Source: Nocardia nova
GTDB lineage: Bacteria > Actinomycetota > Actinomycetes > Mycobacteriales > Mycobacteriaceae
Assembly (NCBI RefSeq): GCF_002933465.1
Contig: NZ_PSZE01000027.1
Coordinates: forward strand, 1-64,000
DNA: 64,000 nucleotides
Reading direction: 5' to 3'
Positions 8,507-17,861 of the stretch are shown one piece after another. The notes below the pieces were generated by a model that searched no databases, was not told the origin of the DNA, and worked only from the letters and a program-made list of their open reading frames with translations. The position numbers and the translations under genes were made by a program. Positions within the stretch are counted from its first letter, which is position 1; each line of letters opens with the position of its first letter.

Positions 8507-8659
8507 TCACTTGCCGGGCGGAAGTGGTTCCTCAATGAGCACGTCGTTGCAGACTGGGCACCGGAACGGGACAAGCTCGAGAGCTTCGCGCTTCTCTCCA
8601 CAGTTCCTGCACCAATTGTATTCGAACTGGGCGAAGTACTGATCCAGCCGCTCGTTCAT
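8507..8659 (-). CDS. Small zinc-ribbon protein
   Basis: A 50-residue protein starting at ATG 8659, preceded by a GGGGG ribosome site 4-8 bases upstream. CRNC at about residues 17-20 and CPVC at about 35-38 form a classic two-knuckle zinc ribbon. It is basic to neutral and ends EEPLPPGK. Small orphan zinc ribbons like this are common in actinobacteria and are usually of unknown function. It has no obvious operon partner. Confidence 0.7.
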   Translation of the reverse strand: MNERLDQYFAQFEYNWCRNCGEKREALELVPFRCPVCNDVLIEEPLPPGK

Positions 8660-8764
8660 AAGACCCCCATCCGGCGGCCCGATCCTCGGTGACCGCGCAC
8701 GTGCCAGCAGTCTCGCACAAGGCGCCGGGTGCCGACAAAGAAAGAAGTACCCATATGGATACAT

Positions 8765-8830
8765 TGGACTAACGCGGGCAGACTGCGGCATCCGTCGTGG
8801 AATGGATTGCGAGACACAAGATCCGTCTGA
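8765..8830 (+). pseudogene. 3'-end remnant of an ATP-dependent DNA ligase gene
   Basis: The frame reads W-T-N-A-G-R-L-R-H-P-S-W-N-G-L-R-D before a TGA. This matches the C-terminus of the intact ligase at 20594-21541 (W-T-H-A-G-I-L-R-H-P-S-W-R-G-L-R-D). By eye about 47 of 52 bases are identical to 21452-21503. Similarity stops on both sides, so only a stump of a second copy remains. Confidence 0.7.
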
Positions 8831-8942
8831 ATGAAACATTGACGGCGACAGATGGATTCGCGGATCGCGCGGGCGGCTGCCGACCGCGACGGAGCCGACG
8901 ACGAGTGGCCGGTTTCAGATCGCAGACATGGGAGTTTCGTGC

Positions 8943-8977
8943 CTACTGGTCCGGTGGGTTCGGCGGCAGGCGGTCTA
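8943..8977 (-). pseudogene. Detached 3' end of the HNH-type gene
   Basis: Removing the insertion element and one copy of the TA target duplication restores an open frame from the HNH-type gene, adding DRLPPNPPDQ and a TAG stop at 8943-8945. This segment is the original end of that gene. Confidence 0.7.
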
Positions 8978-9888
8978 GGTTCTGTCCTGTAAGTCATCTG
9001 AGCCAGAGGATGATCGCTGCGATGGTGAGTTCGGCCTGGTAGTAGGCAGCGCGTTTGGCGTAGCGGGTGGCCAGATCCCGGAATTGCTTGAGCCGGTTGA
9101 AGCATCGCTCGACCACGTTGCGCTGTTTGTAGGTGTCGGTATCAAACAACGGTGGCCGCCCGCCGCGGGAGCCTTGGGCCGCGCGGCGGGCGATCTGGTC
9201 GGTGCGCTCGGGACTGACGAACCGGATCCGCCGCCGACGCAACTCCTGTCGGGTCGATGGGTGCGAGTAGGCCTTGTCCGCGATCACCACCTCGGGCCGC
9301 ATTCGTGGCCGCCCCAAGCCGGTGCGGGCGACCCGGATACCGTCCAGCAGCGGCAGCAGTTGGGGATTGTCACCGGTCTGACCAGGCGTGAGCAACACTC
9401 GCATCGGCAGCCCGCGCCCATCGACTGCAAGGTGGATCTTGGTACTCAGCCCGCCCCGGGACCGGCCGAGCGCTTCTCCGTCAACCACGACGGAGCCCCC
9501 TTTTTCCGGGCACCCGCAGCATGCTGATGGGCCCGCACGATCGTGGAATCGACACTGACGATCCACTCGATCTCACCGATCGAGTCGTCGCGCACGATCA
9601 CCTGATCGAGGATCTTCTGCCAGGTGCCGTCCGCGGTCCACATCCGCAGCCGCTCGTGCGCTGTCTTCCAGGGGCCGTAGCGTTCGGGCAGGTCACGCCA
9701 CGGCGCACCGGTCCGCAGCTTCCACAAAATCGCGTTGATCACCTGCCGGTGATCCCGCCAGCGCCGGCCCCGACCCGACACCGGCAACATGGGCTCGATC
9801 CGAGCCCATGCCCGATCCGTCAACTCACCACGACCAACCACGCCATACAGCTAACACCAACCAGCACAACGAATTACAGGACAGGCCC
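8978..9888. mobile_element. IS5-family insertion sequence (IS427-like group), 911 bp
   Basis: The left end GGTTCTGTCCTGTAAGTC (from 8978) and the right end read inward, GGGCCTGTCCTGTAATTC (from 9888), form imperfect terminal inverted repeats of about 18 bases. A TA flanks each side (8976-8977 and 9889-9890), consistent with the short target duplication of this group. The element holds one transposase in two overlapping frames. It interrupts the 3' end of an HNH-type gene on the minus strand. Ends, length and transposase all look intact, so it may still move. Confidence 0.9.
8994..9841 (-). CDS. IS5-family transposase made by -1 frameshifting (orfA/orfB)
   Basis: Frame A (9446-9841) carries the DUF4096-like N-terminal region (WRDHRQVINAILWKLRTGAP) and the first catalytic aspartate in SVDSTIVRAHQH. 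Frame B, ending at 8994, carries VIADKAYSH with the second aspartate and RNVVERCFNRLKQFRDLATR with the catalytic glutamate, completing the DDE site. The two frames overlap at C-GGA-AAA-AGG-GGG on the minus strand (about 9496-9505). The tandem lysine codons AAA-AAG there allow a -1 slip, as is usual for this IS group. Translation starts at a GTG. Confidence 0.88.
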
Positions 9889-10716
9889 TAGGCCGTCGTA
9901 AAGGGTGTTCACTAGCAGTTCGTCGCGGCGGGCGATGGGATAGTTCACGGTCCGGTCCTGGCGTCGGCCGAAGGTCACCTTCGTGGATCGCTGGAACCAG
10001 TGTTCGATGCGAGTCGCGGTGACCGGCGACTCGTCACCGTTGACCAGAATCATCAGGAACGGTGAGAGCGCCAGGATCCAGCACTCGTCGGCGGTCGAGG
10101 CGCCGGTGACCAGGTCGATCGTGATTGTCGAAGCGCCGGTGTTCATGTATGCCGTGCCGACATTGGCGAGGGCGACGTGCAGGGTGAACGGCGCGATGGA
10201 GGTAGGTTCGTCGTTGAAGTAGGCGGCTTGCAGTTGCGGATGGTCATCGAGCAGGCGGCGGGTATCTTGCACGGCGAGGATGCCGCCGAGGATTTGGCGG
10301 GCGATTCGTCCCGGATGCAGGTTGTTCAGCGAGTCGCGATCGACACCACGGCCGTGTTCCAACGGCAGCGTGAACGCGGCGCCATCGGGGCGGGTCAGGC
10401 TCCATAAATCATTCGGATCGCCACCGGTGACTTGGCGGTAGGCTGCACCGCACCGGTGTACGTGGCCGAGGACATCCTGATGCCATGCGGTGTACGCCTG
10501 CGGGAGACCGCGCTCGCTCGCGCCCCTGTTGCAGTCCACGCACAAGGTTTCGAGCGCGTGGCCATTCGTGAACTCGCGGAACACTTTGACCTCATTCCCG
10601 AACTGCCGATACAGCGTGACCGGAGAGTCGTTGCCGGTCGCTTCGGGGGGAATATGCTCGCGGCTCATCTCCGTCTCTTCACCGCAGTGGCGGCACCAAC
10701 CCACATCCATGGCCAC
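9874..10716 (-). CDS. HNH-endonuclease-like zinc protein, C-terminus replaced by the IS
   Basis: GTG 10716 is preferred because GGGAG is 6 bases upstream; ATG 10710 is the alternative. CRHC near the N-terminus, MSREHIPPEA about 10 residues later and CVDC about 40 residues after that form the Cys-Cys/His/Cys-Cys pattern of HNH-type nucleases. The last original residues are replaced by GPVL and a stop read from the IS right end. The lost tail is still present beyond the IS (8943-8977). The core is intact, so activity may survive. Whether it cuts DNA is unproven. Confidence 0.65.
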   Translation of the reverse strand: MAMDVGWCRHCGEETEMSREHIPPEATGNDSPVTLYRQFGNEVKVFREFTNGHALETLCVDCNRGASERGLPQAYTAWHQDVLGHVHRCGAAYRQVTGGDPNDLWSLTRPDGAAFTLPLEHGRGVDRDSLNNLHPGRIARQILGGILAVQDTRRLLDDHPQLQAAYFNDEPTSIAPFTLHVALANVGTAYMNTGASTITIDLVTGASTADECWILALSPFLMILVNGDESPVTATRIEHWFQRSTKVTFGRRQDRTVNYPIARRDELLVNTLYDGLGPVL

Positions 10717-11013
10717 ATCGTTCTCCCACGCTCGCCTTTGGCACAACGCGATATCGAATGGCATCGCCTGCGTCGACGACCGCGACCCGCGACCTGCAAC
10801 GGCAGCGATGGCCCGACAACGGGGGCATTTTCGGCAGGCCAAGGTGAAACCTCGCTTTAGCCCCTGTGAGATTGGCTTGGGGCAATTGAGTGAGTCGTGC
10901 CCGATGCGTCGCGCTATCCATTGCCCCACTCTTCCAACGCAATTCGGTGTTGCCGAGCTGTTGTCAGCGGACTCGGACAGCAGCTGTACCCATGCGCCGA
11001 AGGCGTGGGTGAT

Positions 11014-11157
11014 CCCGCGGTAGTAGATGGCGAAATCCCAGTCGCTGACCGGGGTGTGGGTGCCGGTGGCGCGAGAGCCGCCGAGGGTGACTGCTTGCAC
11101 GGCGGGCAGCGCCGCCAGGTGTGCGGCGACAAGATCGCAGAACTGTTCGTCGGACAT
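11014..11157 (-). pseudogene. Truncated nucleotidyltransferase-domain gene
   Basis: ATG 11157 has GGAGAT just upstream. About 48 codons encode the start of a minimal nucleotidyltransferase domain: TLGGSRATG and SDWDFAIYY carry the G-S and D-x-D catalytic core. After YYRG the frame continues into Ser/Arg-rich text unlike that family, so the remainder has been deleted. The frame stays open into the HNH-type gene, but I read that as chance. Confidence 0.6.
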
Positions 11158-11365
11158 GAGATCTCCATGGCGGGTAATCGACGGAACGACACCGGAGCCG
11201 CGGGCTCGAACGGTGCCGTCGGGTGACTGGAGATGGTCGGATTCGTCGTCACGCCATATCTCGACGGTACCCCGCCGACCCACCTGGATGTACGAATTCC
11301 GATGTGTCAGAGCGATTTCAAGAGCTCCGGGAGCGCTTCAGCCGTGATGCCTTTCCCGGCGGATG

Positions 11366-12006
11366 TTAGTGGGCGAGCCGGCCGAGGGCGTTGGATATGT
11401 ATTCGCGTTTTGCGGGGCTGCTGCGGTGTCCAGACCTGTCGCAGACGGACAGTTCGGTGGCGAGTTCGTAGGCGGTCTCCACGGGACAGCTGAGATCCTG
11501 CCGGCCGTGTACCAGTACGCCGGGGATATCGGCCAGTGCGCCGGCGTTGTGGATCAGTTCGCCGTCTTGCAGCCAGCCGTAGTTGGCGTAGAAGTGTGCG
11601 CAGATCCGCACCATGGCGAGAAGGTCGTCGGTGCCGTCGTATCCGTCCGGTTGGAATGACTGGTAGACCTGCGGCTCCATCTCCGGGGGTGTCAGAGCCA
11701 TCACCTCGTCGTGCGGGAGCGACCCTATCGGGATGGGAAGCGCGGAGTCGAGCTGCTGCACCGCCAGGTCCAGGTATTCACACCGCGCATCGGCAAGGAA
11801 ATTCTCCCCGGGCCAATACACCTGACCGAAGTCGAGCAGGGCTTTGTCGATCAGCCTGTTCGCGGTCGCGGTGAGCGACAGTGCCTGGTAAACGGTGCGT
11901 AGAGCGGCAGCAAGATCTGCCAGGTCGCTCGCCTCTACCTGTGCACCGTGGCGTGCAACAGGTCCAGCGCCGTTGCGGTTTGAGTTACCGGCGTATCCGA
12001 ATCCAT
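11366..12006 (-). pseudogene. Fused and frameshifted fragments: helical protein plus alpha/beta-hydrolase tail
   Basis: A start at 12006 (MDSDTPVTQTATALDLLHA) runs out of frame near 11935. The neighbouring frame continues a helical protein (SDLADLAAALRTVYQALSLT, then LIDKALLDFGQVYWPG). From about 11720 the frame becomes the C-terminal part of a proline-iminopeptidase-like alpha/beta hydrolase, with DIPGVLVHGRQDLSCPVE and a late SGH carrying the expected Asp and His. No nucleophile region exists. This looks like a deletion that joined two genes, followed by a frameshift. Confidence 0.5.
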
Positions 12007-12346
12007 ATCGCGATCATCGCGAGTCGCTGCTGACGACTCACCGATCTCACGACTTCCGTTTGAGCTGGCACGTCGCCGGTGACGTGTCGGATCGCGCCGA
12101 AACACCTTCACGAGAAGAGCGTCGCGGCCGTATGGCGGTCTCCGCCGAGCCCCGCGAACGGACAGCACGGCGACGTGTGCGACGGATGGTGTTGGGTGAC
12201 CATGTCTTTCGGTATGCGTCGGCTGCCGGCGTTGTGGCGGTAACGACGTCAACGTATCGCACGACAGTCCGGACGGTGGTTGCGCGCAACCGAGGCGAAG
12301 TTGTTGCGTCGGTAGTCAGGTTTCGCCGGAATCGAAGGGGCGGGCG

Positions 12347-13334
12347 GTGTCGAACACAGCGGCAGTGAAGTCGCGATGGTGGATCGTGATGTGGCTGATT
12401 TTGCTCAGTGCCGGCGCCATCTATGCCGATTATCCGGCGCTCGTGGACAAGGACGAGCTACCGGCGCAGCGCGTCGGCGCCATCGTCGCGACAGTAGCCG
12501 ACGGGCGAGCCGACAACGCGCACTTCTGGGTCTACTCGCGCCTGGATCCGTTCGGCTCAGAGAGAAGCAACCGTCACCTGATCAACTTCGCATACCGCAT
12601 CGGTGCCCCGGCGAACACTGAGATAACGATCGAGTTCGCCCTCATCGGTGATGTTGCCGGGTTCGATCTGCAGTGCACCCCGGGTGACGTTTCGTCGCTG
12701 GTCGATACGACAACGGCTCGCATCGATGGAGGACTCCAGGCCGCAGCTGCCGCAGTGCAACTCGGTCGAGGTCGAAGCCCCAACAGCCCGGGCACCCCCC
12801 AATGACGCGGAAGTCCAGGGCGCGCTGGCCGATCTTGGCCCAGCACCGGCGAAAGTGGTGACGATTCGGCAGACCGCAACCGAAAAAGGCGCCGGCGGGC
12901 CCGGTCTCGAAGGAAACAAGGTCTGCCGAATCATGAACGGCAACTACGCCTCGACGCCCTCGACGAGGCCGTGGATCCCCAAACAACTGGAAATATCCAC
13001 CGCGCCTACCGGATACGCACTGCGTGCAACTCCGCAAGGTCTGGGCGCCACCAATGAGGTGACCACCGCGGTAAACGGCCGCTACACCGTCGACCGCACG
13101 TTGATCGAGCCCATCAACAGACCCGACGGCACCGTCCGATGGAGCCTTCAGACCTCAGACGACACACAAACCATCGGCGGATACACCGTCAAGACGTTGC
13201 CCGGAATCGCGTCCCTGCTCAAAGACCCCGCCGACAAATGGAAGCGCGACATCGGAATTCTTGTCATCGGCGCCTTGATCGGGTGGCTCGGCGGAGCGCT
13301 CGTCGAGGCCCTGGTCGCACTACGAACCCCATGA
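12347..13334 (+). pseudogene. Membrane-anchored extracytoplasmic protein with a frameshift
   Basis: The first frame (12347 to about 12740) encodes an N-terminal membrane segment (WWIVMWLILLSAGAIYA) and an exported domain. A second frame (about 12730-13334) continues with PQLPQCNSVEVEAP and ends in another membrane helix (IGILVIGALIGWLGGALVEA). One gene read through a one-base shift near 12735-12760 would give about 328 residues with two membrane anchors and a domain between them. Two separate genes are less likely because the second frame lacks a start with a ribosome site. A sequencing error is possible. Confidence 0.5.
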
Positions 13335-13381
13335 AAACGCCGCGCTGGAAACCTGGAGCAACCCGAAGCCTGGTCGTGGCC

Positions 13382-13480
13382 TCAGCGTCGGCCGGTGCCG
13401 ATGATTCGGCCGTTGTGTGCGTCGGCGGTGAGGCTGTCCAGCACGTACCGCTTCATCGGCCTTCGGGGCTGTCTGCTCAT
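13382..13480 (-). CDS. Tiny basic protein coupled to hsdR
   Basis: ATG 13480 overlaps the hsdR stop codon (ATGA) and opens a 32-codon frame reading MSRQPRRPMKRYVLDSLTAD and ending GRIIGTGRR. It is Arg-rich and soluble. The overlap mirrors the other junctions of the operon, but such a short frame can arise by chance. I know no family. Confidence 0.35.
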   Translation of the reverse strand: MSRQPRRPMKRYVLDSLTADAHNGRIIGTGRR

Positions 13481-16400
13481 ATAGCCGTCTGCTGGTCGAG
13501 CGCTGCCTCGTAGAAGGCGTCCGCGAGCGCCATGATGACGGCGCTGATGCCGGGTCCGTCGCTGAAGAAGTAGTCGGCCATGGTGTTGTGGGCTTCCTGG
13601 TTTTCCAGGACAGCCTCGGTGACCGCGGCCTGAAAGTCCTGCGACTCCATGAACTGCTTCTTCGAGTTCACCTTGGTCTGGTTGACCAGATCCGGATAGG
13701 CAAGTAGCCGTTGCACCAATCCTTGCACGAACTCACGGACTTGCGACGCGGTGAACGACTCGGCGCCGAAAAGGTCGTTCATCTTGTCGATGACGACCTG
13801 CAGCGCGACGTACTTCGGTTCCTTTCGGGTGCCGGTGCCCGCTGCGCTGATGCCCTTGAGTTCTCCGTCACCGGTCAGCGAGATATCGACTGCGGTCGCC
13901 TTGGTGTGCTTGACCCCGATAAGGACCACATCGGACAGGTCGACCTCCGCGGCCCAGGAGGAGTCTGCGATGACCTTTTCCAACAGCCGTAGGAAGATCG
14001 ACAGCATCTCCATGTACGGGTCGCCGTAGTTGACGATCTGGCTCATGAAGTCGTAGAGCCGGACGTAGGTGGAGACGTCCTTGCGGAATAGGTCGAGTGT
14101 GTTGAGGGTGACTGTGTCGTCGGCCTCGATCGCGGCCGCGTAGCGGCGGGCGAAGTCGTTCTTGGCAGGGCTGATCGCGGCCGAGAGCGCGTTGTTGCCT
14201 TTGCGGGTGACCCACAGTTCGGCGACCTCGCGCACCTGTTCTTCGGTGTAGATCCCGGCTTGGGCGAGTTTGGTGGCGAGATGGACGACGACGTACGGGT
14301 CGGTCTCGGTTTCGAGGGTGGCGTTGGTGAAGTACGGCTCGAACGCAGCCCGGATGTCGTCGGGTTTGTTCACGAAGTCGATGACGAACGTCTTGCGCTT
14401 CTGCTCCCCGCCGGCGGTGCGATGGGTGCGGTTGAGCCGGGACAGCGTCTGCACGGCAGTGACACCGGAAAGTTTCTTGTCGACGTACATCGCCGACAGA
14501 AGCGGCTGGTCGAACCCAGTTTGGAACTTGTTGGCAACCAGCATGATCTTGTACGTCGAGCCCTTGAACGCGGCGGCCAGGTCCGAGCCGGCGCCGGGGT
14601 TCAGGTTGGCCTCGGTGAACTCGTCGTCCTTGCTCGGTTGCGGCCCCCAGTCCGTATCCCATTCCTCGTCTTCGGCCATGGTCACCGCGCCGGAGAAGGC
14701 GACCAGGGTGCGGTAGTTGTACGAGGCGTCCAGAGCGGCGCGCTTGGCGATGTAGGCGTCGATCGCCTTCTTGTACTTCACCGCGCCCTTACGCGAATCG
14801 GTCACGACGATCGCTTTCGCCTTGCCCTCCAACAGTTGGGCGACGTTGGCGTGGAAGTGCTCGACGATGATCTGTACCTTCCGGCCGATGTTGGTCGGGT
14901 GCAGTTTCGCCCAACGCATCACCCCCCTGCGCGCCGCGGCCTCCTCCACCTCGCCACCGTCACCGCTCTCGGCCTTGTTGGCGATCTTCATTGCGGTGTC
15001 GTAGGTCTGGTAGCCCTTGAGCACGTCGAGGATGTAGCCCTCCTCGATCGCTTGCCGCATCGAGTAGAGGTGGAACTCGACCGGTTTGCCGTCGGGGCCC
15101 TTGCGGCCGAACAGTTCCAGGGTCTTGTTCTTCGGTGTCGCGGTGAACGCGAAGTAGGAGATGTTCTGCGACTCTGCCCGCTCGGTCATCTCCGAGGCCA
15201 GGATGGACTCGACGTCGACGGCACCGCCGTCCTCGATCTCTTTGATTTGCTCCGCGGTCAGCACAGCTTTGAGCTTGGCGGAGATCTGGCCGGACTGCGA
15301 GGAGTGCGCCTCGTCCGCGATCACCGCGAACCGCCGCCCCTTCAACGACGAATCGGCCCGGATCTCATCGAGCGCGAACGGGAACGTCTGCACCGTCACC
15401 GCGATGATCAGCTCCCCGTTCTTCAACGCGGTCGCCAGCAGCCCGGATTTCGACTTCGCCCCCGCCTTCCGGACGTCCTCCGGGCTAATAGTCGCAACGA
15501 TCTTGCCGGACCCGTCGATCTGCCGGATCGCATCCTGCAGCTGCCCGTCGAGCACGTTGCGGTCCACGACCACGATCACCGAATCGAAGACCTTCTCATT
15601 GTCAACGTGTAGCCGCGCCAACCGGTGTGCGGTCCAGGCGATGGTGTTCGTCTTCCCCGAGCCCGCCGAGTGCTCGATCAGATAGCGCTGCCCCACCCCC
15701 TCCTCGGCTACCGCGGCCACGATGTTCGTCACGGCCTCCCACTGGTGAAACCGCGGGAAGAGCATGCTCGTACGCCGCACCGACGTCCCGGTCGCGACAT
15801 CCCACTCCTGCTTGGTCTCCACGATCATCAGCCGGCCGATGATGTTGAGCCACGCGTGCTTCTCCCAGACCCGCTCCCACAGGTACGCCGTCGCCGACTT
15901 GCCGTCGGCACCAGGCGGGTTGCCCGCGCCACCATCGTGACCGGTGTTGAACGGAAGGAAGTGTGTCTTCTCGCCTTCGAGCCGGGTGGTCATCGCGGCC
16001 AGGTCGTTGGAGACCGCGAAGTGAACCAGCGCCCGATGCCCGAACGACAACAGCGGCTCCGGCCGCCCGTTGGTCAGCGGATGCCGGTCCTTGCGGTACT
16101 GATTGATTGCCTCATCGACAGATTGAGTGAAGTCGGTCTTCAGCTCGACGGTGGCGACCGGGAGCCCGTTGATGAAGAAGACCAAGTCGATGCTGCGCCG
16201 ATCGGCGGTGGAGAAATGCACCTGCCGCATCACCCGCACCCGCATCGCCGCGTACTGCTCGTTGCTGGTCGCATTCAGGCTGGTCTCGGGGCGGAACTGC
16301 GCCATCTTCAACCGGCCACCACCGATGTACTGCACCCCGCTGCGCAGGATGTTCAGCGTCCCACCGCCGTGCTCGAGGGGCTTGTCGAGCGCCGTGGTCA

Positions 16401-16611
16401 GCACATCGAGGAACTTCGTCTCCGATCCTGCTGCCTTCAACGCTTTCTCATACGCCGCGTCCTGAGTCGCCTTCAGCCAGGCGAACAGGTCCTCGGGAAA
16501 GAGCGCCCGCTGCCGGTCGTAGCCGGTGTTGTTCGCCGAATATAGCCACCCGTGGTCGGCCAGGTATTCGCAGATCTCGGACTCGAAGACGACCTCATTG
16601 TGGTCGGGCAT
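13477..16611 (-). CDS. hsdR: Type I restriction enzyme, R subunit (HsdR)
   Basis: About 1044 residues. It starts at ATG 16611 or GTG 16614, both overlapping the hsdS stop. The N-terminal nuclease region holds VATVELKTDF (about residue 160), the E-x-K of the PD-(D/E)XK site. The helicase motor has Walker A AGSGKTNT (about 320), DEAHSSQ (about 440), FTATPKNKTLELFG (about 500) and the late motifs KFQTGFDQPLL and QTLSRLNRT (about 690-720). The C-terminal helical part binds the MTase core. HsdR translocates DNA with ATP and cuts unmodified DNA far from the site. It is the third gene of the operon. No frame disruption was seen. Confidence 0.96.
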   Translation of the reverse strand: MPDHNEVVFESEICEYLADHGWLYSANNTGYDRQRALFPEDLFAWLKATQDAAYEKALKAAGSETKFLDVLTTALDKPLEHGGGTLNILRSGVQYIGGGRLKMAQFRPETSLNATSNEQYAAMRVRVMRQVHFSTADRRSIDLVFFINGLPVATVELKTDFTQSVDEAINQYRKDRHPLTNGRPEPLLSFGHRALVHFAVSNDLAAMTTRLEGEKTHFLPFNTGHDGGAGNPPGADGKSATAYLWERVWEKHAWLNIIGRLMIVETKQEWDVATGTSVRRTSMLFPRFHQWEAVTNIVAAVAEEGVGQRYLIEHSAGSGKTNTIAWTAHRLARLHVDNEKVFDSVIVVVDRNVLDGQLQDAIRQIDGSGKIVATISPEDVRKAGAKSKSGLLATALKNGELIIAVTVQTFPFALDEIRADSSLKGRRFAVIADEAHSSQSGQISAKLKAVLTAEQIKEIEDGGAVDVESILASEMTERAESQNISYFAFTATPKNKTLELFGRKGPDGKPVEFHLYSMRQAIEEGYILDVLKGYQTYDTAMKIANKAESGDGGEVEEAAARRGVMRWAKLHPTNIGRKVQIIVEHFHANVAQLLEGKAKAIVVTDSRKGAVKYKKAIDAYIAKRAALDASYNYRTLVAFSGAVTMAEDEEWDTDWGPQPSKDDEFTEANLNPGAGSDLAAAFKGSTYKIMLVANKFQTGFDQPLLSAMYVDKKLSGVTAVQTLSRLNRTHRTAGGEQKRKTFVIDFVNKPDDIRAAFEPYFTNATLETETDPYVVVHLATKLAQAGIYTEEQVREVAELWVTRKGNNALSAAISPAKNDFARRYAAAIEADDTVTLNTLDLFRKDVSTYVRLYDFMSQIVNYGDPYMEMLSIFLRLLEKVIADSSWAAEVDLSDVVLIGVKHTKATAVDISLTGDGELKGISAAGTGTRKEPKYVALQVVIDKMNDLFGAESFTASQVREFVQGLVQRLLAYPDLVNQTKVNSKKQFMESQDFQAAVTEAVLENQEAHNTMADYFFSDGPGISAVIMALADAFYEAALDQQTAI

Positions 16612-17861
16612 CACGCCATCTCCCGTACATCGACCTGACCGGTCACCGCCGCTGTGATCAACGCCGAGCGCCGCTCACGGGCCAGTCCGATGAAGCGCTC
16701 GGTCTCTTCGAGCAAGGTGTCGATCTTTGCGGTCTGCTCGTCGAGATCCGCGGCGATGCGGCGCTGTTCATTGAGAGGAGGTATGGCGATGCGCAACTGC
16801 TTCAGCGCCTCGCATGTGAGGCCGCCCTTCGTGCTCCCGTTCTCCTCGCTGAGAAGTCGGAGCTCGTCATAAGCCGCCCGGAACGACCACAAGAGGTACT
16901 CCGGCAGCCACCGGCTCCGGTCGGGAGTTACGTACGCGACGTGCTGGTTCAGCGTTGCCTCGATGTCGAGAATGGTTGCCATGCCGCGTGTCTTTCCCTG
17001 TCCAGTCAGACCGACCAGAATGGAGCCGGGAGAAACAACTGGCAGATGGCATTCACGCAGCGCTGCCGCCGTCACAAACTGCTCGGCCTGAGTGACGCGA
17101 GTTTCGTTTACGACGGAGCTGTTCAGCCAGGGGATGTCACCGCCGTCCCAATAAGCGGCGTTATCTCGTCTTGGAGTGGAGCCGTTGCCGATGCGCGCGG
17201 TACGCCCCAGCTTGTCTGTCGCAGAACCTGCGACGGTGGGCTTGAGGATGACATGCATAGCCACAGCCCGGCGCCGCTCGCGAAGCATTCCGATCAGGCG
17301 CTGCTGCTCATTGACGAGCGTGTCGATACGGGTGGTCTCGCGGTCAAGATAGTCGGCGATTGCGCGTTGCTCGTCAGGAGGCGCGAACGGTACGCGAAGT
17401 GCCCTCAGTTTCTCGGCCGTGAGATGCGAAATCGTCGATCCATTGCAAACCAGATCGATGACACCAGCGTCACGGTAAGCGCGAAGCACGTAAGCGAGAT
17501 ACCGCGTGGACCAGTCGCCGAGTGATCGCACTCGATTCACCGTCTTTTGAAACGACCAGCCCGGCATGTCGTGGTCGAGCACCGTAGTTGTTCCAACGGC
17601 CCCGCCCTCCACGACCAACAGATCGCCACGACGTAGATCGAGACGCGCTGCTTCGTTTGCTGAGAAGGGCATCTCGTTGACGTCTGCCAGCTGTAAACCG
17701 TCGTCCTGGATGTTCGCAGCACGAATGTAGGGGAGAATCGTGTGCGATTCATCGACAGTTCTGCCAGCGTCGAGCATTTTGCCCAGCGTTACGGAGAAGG
17801 CGATGCCGATCGGCACAAGCTCAGCCTGATCGTTGTCAAACGGGTTGAGCGTGACCGTCAC
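16611..17861 (-). CDS. hsdS: Type I restriction-modification specificity subunit (HsdS)
   Basis: A 416-residue protein starting at GTG 17861, overlapping the hsdM stop. It has two target-recognition domains (about 20-160 and 205-350). Each is followed by a conserved helical spacer: PPDEQRAIADYLDRETTRID in the middle and PPLNEQRRIAADLDEQTAKI near the end. This internal repeat is the hallmark of HsdS. Each domain reads one half of a bipartite target. The target cannot be inferred from the sequence. Size and order are normal, so the complex should be functional. Confidence 0.95.
   Translation of the reverse strand: MTVTLNPFDNDQAELVPIGIAFSVTLGKMLDAGRTVDESHTILPYIRAANIQDDGLQLADVNEMPFSANEAARLDLRRGDLLVVEGGAVGTTTVLDHDMPGWSFQKTVNRVRSLGDWSTRYLAYVLRAYRDAGVIDLVCNGSTISHLTAEKLRALRVPFAPPDEQRAIADYLDRETTRIDTLVNEQQRLIGMLRERRRAVAMHVILKPTVAGSATDKLGRTARIGNGSTPRRDNAAYWDGGDIPWLNSSVVNETRVTQAEQFVTAAALRECHLPVVSPGSILVGLTGQGKTRGMATILDIEATLNQHVAYVTPDRSRWLPEYLLWSFRAAYDELRLLSEENGSTKGGLTCEALKQLRIAIPPLNEQRRIAADLDEQTAKIDTLLEETERFIGLARERRSALITAAVTGQVDVREMA

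Noticed and set aside
14260..15612. Long open frame of 450 codons opposite hsdR
   Set aside because: It mirrors hsdR, whose product has complete motifs. Long antisense frames are expected in GC-rich DNA. No ribosome site or recognisable domain.
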